From assembly GCA_017481065.1 (NCBI GenBank), contig JAFUPT010000136.1, positions 1 to 8,890 on the forward strand: a DNA stretch of 8,890 nt, written 5' to 3'. Under the pieces are notes generated by a model that was given only the letters and a program-made list of their open reading frames with translations, did no database searches and was not told the DNA's origin. The DNA comes from Clostridia bacterium. Its GTDB lineage: Bacteria; Bacillota_A; Clostridia; Christensenellales; Aristaeellaceae. The position numbers were made by a program, and so were the translations under genes. Of this stretch, positions 1 to 4,737 are shown in pieces (within the stretch, counting starts at the first letter, position 1; every line of letters begins with the position of its first letter).

Positions 1-30
1 ACCAGACTGCACTTCACACCTCGTTTCCAT
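1..30 (-). CDS. 5' end of an unidentified gene, cut by the window edge
   Basis: On the minus strand an ATG at 30-28 opens a frame reading METRCEVQSG before the window ends. It is preceded by an AGGAGG Shine-Dalgarno sequence at 43-38 with a 7-nt spacer, which is textbook geometry for Bacillota and the only reason to call a gene here. Ten codons are too few to identify a family. It points the same way as the two-component operon. However, a minus-strand terminator (184-223) and a palindromic repeat (61-168) lie between them, so it is probably a separate transcription unit. I found no convincing -35/-10 pair in the 30 bases between the repeat and the ribosome binding site, so a promoter could lie inside the repeat. 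Confidence 0.45.
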   Translation of the reverse strand, partial: METRCEVQSG

Positions 31-60
31 TCGTATTCCTCCTCGCAATTCTCTTTCGCT

Positions 61-168
61 AAAGGCTCCCCTGTGTAAGGGGAGCTGTCACCGAAGGTGA
101 CTGAGGGGTTGTAAACAATCCCTCCGACCCGCTTCGCGGGCCACCTCCCTTTGCACAAGGGAGGCTTT
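61..168. repeat. Symmetric palindromic repeat made of two inverted half-elements
   Basis: The 108-bp unit begins AAAGGCTCCC and ends GGGAGGCTTT, and is centred on TTGTAAACAA at 109-118. Each half has the same order. First comes an outer hairpin (CTCCCC...GGGGAG on the left, CCTCCC...GGGAGG on the right). Then comes a second stem-loop with a GAA loop when each half is read inward (GTCACC/GGTGAC on the left; GCCCGC/GCGGGT on the right), then CTGAGGGGTTGT or its variant CGGAGGGATTGT. The two halves differ in stem 2 but both still pair. A third half-element lies at 4558-4608. No open reading frame or target duplication is apparent. It resembles MITE-like or REP-like palindromes scattered in gut Clostridia; I recall this class but could not search for it. 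Confidence 0.85.
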
Positions 169-183
169 AATGTATCCTCTCTG

Positions 184-223
184 AAAAAAGAATCCCTGTC
201 CCGTGGTGGGACAGGGATTCTTT
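184..223 (-). terminator. Rho-independent terminator, 16-bp stem with GTGGT loop
   Basis: AAAGAATCCCTGTCCC (187-202) pairs perfectly with 208-223 around the 5-nt loop GTGGT. Read on the minus strand the stem is followed by an uninterrupted run of T (189-184), so it can stop transcripts coming from the histidine kinase that ends at 347. On the plus strand the following sequence is TTTAAAAATA, a weaker tract. Its closest relative is the hairpin at 3355-3391, which has an equally long but unrelated stem and the loop ATGGT. Confidence 0.8.
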
Positions 224-235
224 AAAAATAAATTT

Positions 236-260
236 AAAGGCACGCATTGCGTGCCTTTTT
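236..260 (+). terminator. Hairpin with T-tract, probable terminator module
   Basis: AAAGGCACGC (236-245) pairs with GCGTGCCTTT (249-258) around an ATT loop, and the plus strand continues into TTTTT. No plus-strand gene ends just upstream within the window, so its orientation may be incidental. It directly adjoins the composite repeat end at 261-340. The hairpin at 3462-3482 (ATGGCGCAC, loop ATT) occupies the same position next to another copy, so it is best seen as an interchangeable module of the composite repeat. Confidence 0.55.
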
Positions 261-340
261 CTGAGGGGTCCAGGGGAAATCATTTCCCCTGGCAGGGGTT
301 TGGGGACAGCGTCCCCAACGTCACTCCCCCAACGTCACTC
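261..340. repeat. Composite intergenic repeat, right end only (copy 1)
   Basis: This stretch begins CTGAGGGGTC and contains two adjacent palindromes. CCAGGGGAAAT at 270-280 pairs with ATTTCCCCTGG at 282-292. TTGGGGAC at 300-307 pairs with GTCCCCAA at 311-318 around AGC. It corresponds to the right-hand ends of the copies at 2611-2797, 3294-3634 and 4468-4726. The last part is a perfect 14-bp tandem duplication of CCCCAACGTCACTC (313-326 and 327-340). The stop codon of the histidine kinase follows 7 bp later. No left end is present here; the element appears to start with the two hairpins at 187-258. Confidence 0.75.
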
Positions 341-346
341 TCCCCG

Positions 347-1798
347 TCACTCCGTCTCCTTCGCCTCCCGGTGAATGGTGAAGCTGAAAGCGGTGCCTTC
401 GCCCTTCACGCTCTCCACCCAGATATCCTCATCCATGCGGTTGAGCAATTCCTTGGCAATGGAGAGGCCGAGGCCGCTGCCCTTGCCGCTGTGGGCCTTA
501 TCCACCTTGTAGAAGCGGTCGAATACATAGGGAAGATCTTCCTCGGCAATGCCGATACCGGTATCGCGCACGGTGACAACCACCTTTTCCTCGTCCCAGC
601 CGACCTTCACGCCAACGCTGCCCTGCTCGGTATATTTGATGGCGTTGTCCAGCAGGATGATCAGCATCTGTTCCACGCGGTCGGGGTTCGCCCACACCGT
701 GGGACAGCCGTCGAGGTCGCTTTCGATATTCATTGTGAGCCCGTTTTCCTCAGCAATGCTGTGGTAGCGGTCGCAAACATCATAAATCAAATCATCCAGC
801 GCCATCTTCTGCTTCTGGATGGCCACGCCGCCGCTCTGGAGCCGGGAGAGCTCCAGCTGGTCGTTGATCAGCCGAGAGAGCCGCATCACTTCGCGCAGGA
901 TGATATCATAATAGCGCATGCGGTCCTCTTCCTTGGTGACCATGCCCTCCTTCAAGGGCTCCACCAGCGCGCGCACGGCAGTGAGAGGCGTGCGCAGCTC
1001 GTGGCTTACGTTGGAAACGTATTCCCGCCGCGTGCGCTCCAGCCGTTCGGACTGGGTGATATCGCTGAACAGGCCCACTGCGCCCGCCGTCGCGCCGATT
1101 TCATCCACGATGGGGGTGATGGTGAGCCGGATGATCATATCCCGGCTGCCAAAATTCCGGGTAATGGGTTCGCCGGATTTGATTACAGAATCAAAATCCT
1201 CCCACACGGATTTTTCCGGCACATGCTTCATGCGCGGGTCCGGCAGGCCCACGGAAATTTTTTTCTGTTCAAACATCCGCTCGATAGCGGGGTTGATGTG
1301 GGTGATCGCACCCTCGGCGTCGATGGCGATGATGCCTTCGGAGAGGCCGTCCAGCATGCGCTTGAGCCTGTTGCGCTCCACGATCAGCGTGTACATATTG
1401 CGGGAGAGCTGGTAGGAAAGGTTGTTCAGCGCCTTGCCCAGCTCGCCCATCTCGTTGGGCGCGTTTTCATCGGCGTGCGCATCAAAATCGCCGCCGGCCA
1501 CCTTTACCGCGATGTCCTTTAGCTCGGTAATCTGCTTCACGCTCTTCACCAGCAGCCATTTGCCCAGCGGCCATGCCGCCGCGCAGGCCGCGATGAAGCC
1601 CGCCATCAGCCCGATCAGGGACGACCAACGGCCCGCACCCAGGCTCTCCGCCAGATGGAATGCGGGCGACCCCACGATCACCGCCGCGAGGAAGGTGAGC
1701 GCGGTAAAGAGCACAGCGCGCTGAATCAGCACGCTGTGAGTCTGCCTCCGGGGAGAGGGCTTTTCCTCAGCACCCGGAAAACGCAGGTTTTTGTTCAT
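347..1798 (-). CDS. Membrane sensor histidine kinase with HAMP and PAS domains
   Basis: This 483-residue protein is the sensor of a two-component system. It autophosphorylates on His and passes the phosphate to the regulator encoded just upstream. Two hydrophobic segments (about residues 24-43 and 58-78) anchor it, separated by only about 14 residues, so there is almost no extracytoplasmic sensing domain. A HAMP linker (about 79-132) and a PAS domain (about 143-247, starting RMLDGLSEGIIAID) follow. Then come the HisKA H-box SHELRTPL with phospho-acceptor His266, and a complete ATPase domain: N-box LLDNAIKY (383-389), G1 DTGIGI (412-417), F-box FDRF and G2 GSGLGLS (440-446). The order matches WalK/PhoR/ResE-type kinases, but which one cannot be told. 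The ATG at 1798-1796 shares one base with the regulator's TAA (TAATG), implying coupled translation; GAGGTC at 1812-1807 is the likely ribosome binding site. The stimulus is unknown; the short loop points to membrane or cytoplasmic (PAS) sensing. Confidence 0.95.
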   Translation of the reverse strand: MNKNLRFPGAEEKPSPRRQTHSVLIQRAVLFTALTFLAAVIVGSPAFHLAESLGAGRWSSLIGLMAGFIAACAAAWPLGKWLLVKSVKQITELKDIAVKVAGGDFDAHADENAPNEMGELGKALNNLSYQLSRNMYTLIVERNRLKRMLDGLSEGIIAIDAEGAITHINPAIERMFEQKKISVGLPDPRMKHVPEKSVWEDFDSVIKSGEPITRNFGSRDMIIRLTITPIVDEIGATAGAVGLFSDITQSERLERTRREYVSNVSHELRTPLTAVRALVEPLKEGMVTKEEDRMRYYDIILREVMRLSRLINDQLELSRLQSGGVAIQKQKMALDDLIYDVCDRYHSIAEENGLTMNIESDLDGCPTVWANPDRVEQMLIILLDNAIKYTEQGSVGVKVGWDEEKVVVTVRDTGIGIAEEDLPYVFDRFYKVDKAHSGKGSGLGLSIAKELLNRMDEDIWVESVKGEGTAFSFTIHREAKETE

Positions 1799-2493
1799 TA
1801 TGCATTGACCTCAAAGCGATAGCCCACGCCATAAACCGTCTTCAGCGCCCACGGCACGTTTTCCTGGGGCAGCTTCTGGCGGATGCGCTTGATGTGCGCG
1901 TCAACAGTGCGGGTATCTCCGAAATAATCGTAGCCCCATACGCGGGAAAGAATCTGCTCGCGGCTGAATACCTGGCCTACGTTGCTGCACAACATATGCA
2001 GGATTTCTACCTCCTTGGGCGTGCAGGGAATCACATGGCCAGCGGCCTTCACCTGGTAATTGTCCAGGGAAATCTCCAGCTGCGGCAGGCGGATGATGGA
2101 GGAATCCTCATCGCCGGTCTTTTCGCTGAAGCGGCGCAGCACTGCCTTGATTCTCGCCAGCACCTCGCGGGGAGAGAAGGGCTTCACGATATAATCATCC
2201 GCGCCCAGCTCCAGGCCCAGAATGCGGTCGATCTCCTCGCCCTTGGCGGTGAGCATGATGATGGGCGTGGAACTGTTCTGCCGGATCTGGCGGCATACAT
2301 CCAAACCGCTGGTCTTGGGCATCATCAGGTCCAGCACCATCAGATCGGGATGCAGCGTTTCAAACATCTCCAATGCCTGCTGGCCGTCGTATGCGCTCTG
2401 GTGCTCGTAGCCCTCGCTGGAAAGATACAGGCCGAGAGACTCATGAACCACCGGATCGTCATCGGCAATCAGAATAAGAGGATACATTGACAT
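1798..2493 (-). CDS. OmpR/PhoB-family response regulator
   Basis: This 231-residue DNA-binding regulator is the partner of the overlapping kinase gene. The receiver domain (about 1-120) has the acidic pocket DDD (11-13), phospho-acceptor Asp55 in LMVLDLMMP, Thr82 in MLTAKG and Lys104 in VKPFSP, so all catalytic positions are present. A winged-helix domain (about 135-230) ends in RTVDAHIKRIRQKL and TVYGVGYRF, typical of OmpR/PhoB effectors. The start is set at the ATG at 2493, not the upstream in-frame ATG at 2523. The GGGGTGG Shine-Dalgarno-like sequence sits just before 2493, and the upstream ATG would lie at or before the transcription start predicted from the promoter at 2526-2554. A second ATG two codons downstream (2487) is also possible. 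It is the first gene of a two-gene operon. Targets are unknown, though autoregulation is plausible given the palindrome at 2576-2588. Confidence 0.95.
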   Translation of the reverse strand: MSMYPLILIADDDPVVHESLGLYLSSEGYEHQSAYDGQQALEMFETLHPDLMVLDLMMPKTSGLDVCRQIRQNSSTPIIMLTAKGEEIDRILGLELGADDYIVKPFSPREVLARIKAVLRRFSEKTGDEDSSIIRLPQLEISLDNYQVKAAGHVIPCTPKEVEILHMLCSNVGQVFSREQILSRVWGYDYFGDTRTVDAHIKRIRQKLPQENVPWALKTVYGVGYRFEVNA

Positions 2494-2525
2494 GAAACCA
2501 CCCCAATTTTCACATTTATACATTT

Positions 2526-2554
2526 ATTATATACATTGAAAGTAACTTATGCAA
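2526..2554 (-). promoter_or_regulatory. Sigma-A promoter of the two-component operon
   Basis: Read on the minus strand: -35 TTGCAT (2554-2549), a 17-bp spacer and -10 TATAAT (2531-2526). The -10 is perfect and the spacer optimal. The predicted start is near 2519, leaving a leader of about 25 nt before the regulator ATG at 2493. This argues against the longer reading frame starting at 2523. Confidence 0.8.
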
Positions 2555-2575
2555 CTGTTCTGGGAAGAAGCCTAG

Positions 2576-2588
2576 ATTTCGTCGAAAT
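2576..2588. promoter_or_regulatory. Palindrome upstream of the operon promoter, possible operator
   Basis: ATTTCG (2576-2581) and CGAAAT (2583-2588) form a perfect inverted repeat around a single T, 22 bp upstream of the -35 hexamer. The AT-containing sequence is unlike the GC-rich palindromes of the repeats nearby. Its position would suit an upstream activator site. OmpR-family proteins usually bind direct repeats, so a different regulator or a chance palindrome remains possible. Confidence 0.3.
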
Positions 2589-2610
2589 TCGGGGAGAGAC
2601 GAGGGGGGTT

Positions 2611-2797
2611 ACGCTGGGGCTCTGCCCCAGACCCCGCCAAGGGAAAGGATTTCCCTTGGAACCCTCTGAAAACGACGCTACGCGTCGTTAAAAAATTTTC
2701 CAGCGCTGCAAAGCAGCGCTTACTGAGGTTTCCAAAGGGGATCATCCCCTTTGGCAGGGGGTTTGGGGGACAGCGTCCACCAACGTCCCCCCAACGT
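2611..2797. repeat. Composite intergenic repeat, complete (copy 2)
   Basis: This copy has both ends, which are imperfect inverted repeats of each other. The left end has CTGGGGC/GCCCCAG (2614-2630, loop TCT) and CCAAGGGAAA...TTTCCCTTGG (2637-2659). The right end has CCAAAGGGGAT...ATCCCCTTTGG (2732-2754) and GACAGCGTCC (2769-2778), ending in a doubled CCAACGT (2780-2786 and 2791-2797). Two small hairpins occupy the middle: AACGACG/CGTCGTT (2671-2689) and AGCGCTGC/GCAGCGCT with loop AAA (2702-2720). The element fills most of the 350-bp gap between the divergent regulator and the Met-rich gene. The only other recognisable content of that gap is the promoter at 2526-2554 and the palindrome beside it. 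Confidence 0.75.
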
Positions 2798-2843
2798 ATA
2801 CCCTCCCCCGCCTCCGCCCATACTATCCCCCGGAGGTGCGAAT

Positions 2844-3287
2844 ATGAACCAGACGCAGAAACTGCTTGAAACGATCATTGAAAATGCCCGGCTGGGCGAA
2901 TACGCCTGCGAACAGCTGCTGAATAAAACCGAAGATGAAGAAATGCGCAGGGAACTGGCGCTGGAGAAGAAAGAATATGTTTCCATCGCCGGGGATGCGG
3001 AAAAGCGGCTCGAGCGCATGGGCCTGCCCATTAAGCACAAGGATATGGGCACCCGCATGGGCATGTGGATGGGTATGCAGATGAATACCATGATGGATAA
3101 AACCAGCACCCACATCGCTGAAATGCTGATTGAGGGCGCTACCATGGGCGTGGTGGAAATCACCAAGGCCCGCAATTCCTTTCCCGACGCCGACGCCGAT
3201 TCCCATGGCATTGCTTCCCGCATGATCACCAAACAGCAGGAAGCCATCGATCGCCTGAAGAAAGTGCTGCGCTTGCAGGAGGCGTGA
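2844..3287 (+). CDS. Small Met-rich all-helical protein, possibly ferritin-like; function unknown
   Basis: This 147-residue soluble protein has no signal peptide and no membrane segment. The sequence suggests four amphipathic helices (about 3-27, 31-59, 75-110 and 119-145) rich in Glu, Lys and Met, which is the general look of a ferritin-like or DUF2383/DUF892-type bundle. This is a fold guess, not a family identification. Glu19, Glu41, Glu44, His90 and Glu93 could be metal ligands, but no clean ExxH pair is visible. Residues 69-86 are unusual: Met at 72, 74, 76, 78, 80, 83 and 84, within 14 Met overall. The start is the ATG at 2844, preceded by GGAGGTG (2832-2838); the frame is open further upstream, but that part is composite repeat. 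It stands alone on the plus strand, divergent from the two-component operon and convergent with the SDR gene. I see no clear promoter, so one may lie within the repeat. A terminator hairpin follows at 3355-3391. Confidence 0.85.
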   Translation: MNQTQKLLETIIENARLGEYACEQLLNKTEDEEMRRELALEKKEYVSIAGDAEKRLERMGLPIKHKDMGTRMGMWMGMQMNTMMDKTSTHIAEMLIEGATMGVVEITKARNSFPDADADSHGIASRMITKQQEAIDRLKKVLRLQEA

Positions 3288-3354
3288 GGGGGAACGCTGG
3301 GGCGCTGCCCCAGGCCCCGCTCAAGGGACATTGTCCCTTGAGAATCCCATGCAT

Positions 3355-3391
3355 AAAACATGCCTTTCCCATGGTGGGAAAGGCATGTTTT
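3355..3391 (+). terminator. 16-bp hairpin with ATGGT loop, probable bidirectional terminator
   Basis: AAAACATGCCTTTCCC (3355-3370) pairs perfectly with 3376-3391 around ATGGT. The A-rich foot and T-rich tail suit intrinsic termination on either strand. It lies 67 bp downstream of the Met-rich gene and between two converging genes. The stem sequence is unrelated to that at 187-223 although length and loop match. Confidence 0.65.
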
Positions 3392-3414
3392 GATAGAGAA
3401 CAGATATAAAAAGA

Positions 3415-3449
3415 GAAATCTGCTGCTCTGATCTATGGCAGCAGATTCC
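3415..3449. repeat. Hairpin with conserved 11-nt loop (copy 1)
   Basis: GAAATCTGCTGC (3415-3426) pairs with GCAGCAGATTCC (3438-3449) with one mismatch. The loop at 3427-3437 is TCTGATCTATG. It shares loop length and sequence, but not stem, with the three hairpins at 6134-6302. Confidence 0.75.
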
Positions 3450-3650
3450 TGAATTGTTATTATGGCGCACATTGTGCGCCATTGCTGAGGGGTGCAGGGA
3501 AGGGAGCGAAGCGACTAGCGGCGAGCACATCGGCTGTGCCGCCGCGTAGCTGCGACTCTGCAAAGCAGAGGGGCAGCCGCCAAGGGAAATCATTTCCTCT
3601 GCCAGGGGTCAAGGGGACAGCGTCCCCTTGCGTTCTCCCGTTCCTCTCCC

Positions 3651-4439
3651 CTACCTTGCATACATCATCTCCAGAATGAACCGGATCAGCGGACCCGGCA
3701 GAATCTTGGAGAGCAGGATGCAGGCCTTGTACATGATGCCGATGGTGTTGTAGGGCTTCACGAATCGCTTCGTGGCGATGCGGGCGATGAAGCGGCCTGC
3801 CACGGCGGGGTCCATGCCGTTCTGCTCGTCCTTTTCCATGCGGGCAACAGAGCGCGCAATGCGGCCCTCATACTCCACATCCCCGGCAATGCTCTTCTGC
3901 CGGGCGGAGGTGAAGCCGGTTTTGATATCGCCGGGCATTACGCAGCACACGGATACGCCGTAGCGGTGCACCTCGTTCGCCAGCGACATGGTCAGCGCGT
4001 TCACCGCGGCCTTCGAAATGGAATACCAGCTCTGGAACGGTATCGCCAGCGGGCCTGCCACCGAGGAAAGGTTCACAATTCGCCCGGATTTCTGCGCCCG
4101 CATCTGCGGCAGAACCGCCTTGATGCAGTTGCTCATGCCGAACAAATTCACATCCATCAGCCGCTTGGCTTCGCTGGTTTCCGTGAATTCAAATGCGCCG
4201 CTGATGCCGAAGCCCGCGTTGTTGACCAGGATATCAATGCGGCCTTCCTTCGCAACCACGCACTCTACGGCAGCGCGCACCTGCGCTTCATCGGAAATAT
4301 CCACCCGCATGTGCTCCATAAACGGAAATTCCGCTTCCCTGCGGCTGAATTCGTATACCCTGCAGCCCTTCTTTGCCAGCTCTTTCGCTGTCTCCAGCCC
4401 GATGCCGCTGGTGCCGCCGGTGAGAATAACGATTTTCAT
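3651..4439 (-). CDS. Classical short-chain dehydrogenase/reductase, candidate 3-ketosphinganine reductase
   Basis: This 262-residue NAD(P)-dependent oxidoreductase has the classical SDR layout. It has the cofactor loop TGGTSGIG (7-14), NNAG (73-76), Asn98, and the catalytic triad Ser126, Tyr139 and Lys143 (YSISK), followed by PGDIKT (169-174). Length and motifs fit classical, not extended, SDRs. The C-terminal 35 residues are hydrophobic and basic and could bind a membrane or a lipid substrate. The start at 4439 is chosen because GGAGG (4450-4446) precedes it; the open frame continues upstream only through repeat sequence. The gene lies downstream of a serine-palmitoyltransferase-like gene in the same direction. 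That suggests reduction of a long-chain 3-keto base, but other ketone or alcohol substrates are equally allowed by the motifs. A hairpin terminator at 4626-4654 separates the two genes, and I found no convincing promoter of its own. Substrate assignment is inference. Confidence 0.9.
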   Translation of the reverse strand: MKIVILTGGTSGIGLETAKELAKKGCRVYEFSRREAEFPFMEHMRVDISDEAQVRAAVECVVAKEGRIDILVNNAGFGISGAFEFTETSEAKRLMDVNLFGMSNCIKAVLPQMRAQKSGRIVNLSSVAGPLAIPFQSWYSISKAAVNALTMSLANEVHRYGVSVCCVMPGDIKTGFTSARQKSIAGDVEYEGRIARSVARMEKDEQNGMDPAVAGRFIARIATKRFVKPYNTIGIMYKACILLSKILPGPLIRFILEMMYAR

Positions 4440-4557
4440 GATGAACCTCCTTGGGGGATGACAAGAGACGCTGGGGCGCTGCCCCAGACCCCGCCAGGGG
4501 GCGAGCCGCCCCCTGGACCCGGCATAAGCGATGCTTCGCATCGCGGGAAAATTATTT

Positions 4558-4608
4558 ACAACCCCTCAGGCCCTTTGGGCCAGCTCCCCTTGCACAGGGG
4601 AGCCTTTT
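4558..4608 (-). repeat. Single half-element of the 61-168 palindrome family
   Basis: Read on the minus strand it begins AAAAGGCTCCCC and ends CTGAGGGGTTGT, as does the left half of the repeat at 61-168. The outer hairpin differs by one loop base. The second stem is GGCCC/GGGCC (loop AAA) instead of GTCACC/GGTGAC (loop GAA), so the sequence changed while pairing was kept. Its mirror half is missing. Confidence 0.8.
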
Positions 4609-4625
4609 CGATTTCGATTTTTCAT

Positions 4626-4654
4626 AAAAACGTGCCCGCTCCGGGCACGTTTTT
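4626..4654. terminator. Bidirectional intrinsic terminator between oxoamine synthase and SDR genes
   Basis: AAAAACGTGCCCG (4626-4638) pairs perfectly with CGGGCACGTTTTT (4642-4654) around CTC. Thirteen base pairs with T-tracts on both strands make it a strong candidate terminator for the gene ending at 4738. If it works efficiently, the SDR gene needs its own promoter or depends on read-through. Confidence 0.75.
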
Positions 4655-4737
4655 ATATACAGGGGTTTCCAAAGGGAATCATTCCCTTTGGCAGGGGGTC
4701 AAGGGGGACAGCGTCCCCCTTGCGTTCCCCCTCCCCG

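Larger units (their letters stand above)
3294..3634. repeat. Composite intergenic repeat, expanded (copy 3)
   Basis: This copy occupies nearly the whole gap between two convergent genes. The left end, starting ACGCTGGGGC at 3294, lies 6 bp after the stop of the Met-rich gene and has CTGGGGC/GCCCCAG (3297-3313). The right end, with GACAGCGTCC at 3616-3625, finishes at GCGTT (3630-3634), 16 bp from the SDR stop. The interior is a string of hairpins: the 16-bp RTGGT-loop stem (3355-3391), the 11-nt-loop hairpin (3415-3449), ATGGCGCAC/GTGCGCCAT with loop ATT (3462-3482), and CTCTGC/GCAGAG with loop AAA (3556-3570). Between the last two lies a GC-rich insertion (about 3492-3575) absent from the other copies. 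Confidence 0.7.
4468..4726. repeat. Composite intergenic repeat carrying an inserted half-palindrome (copy 4)
   Basis: The left end starts ACGCTGGGGC (4468) with hairpins CTGGGGC/GCCCCAG (4471-4487) and CCAGGGGGCG/CGCCCCCTGG (4494-4516). GCGATGC/GCATCGC (4528-4544) follows, then a half-element of the 61-168 family (4558-4608), then the terminator at 4626-4654. The right end holds CCAAAGGGAAT...ATTCCCTTTGG and GACAGCGTCC, finishing at GCGTT 11 bp before the oxoamine synthase stop. It fills the whole gap between the two genes except the SDR ribosome binding site. Confidence 0.7.

Noticed and set aside
203..1522. Long plus-strand open frame of 439 codons opposite the histidine kinase
   Set aside because: It is antisense to a kinase with every catalytic motif intact, starts inside a terminator hairpin and repeat, has no ribosome binding site, and reads as His- and Ala-rich sequence typical of the reverse of GC-rich coding DNA.
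2720..3472. Minus-strand open frame of 250 codons over the Met-rich gene
   Set aside because: It runs through the hairpins of two composite repeats and opposite a gene with a good ribosome binding site; the protein is Ser-rich and featureless.
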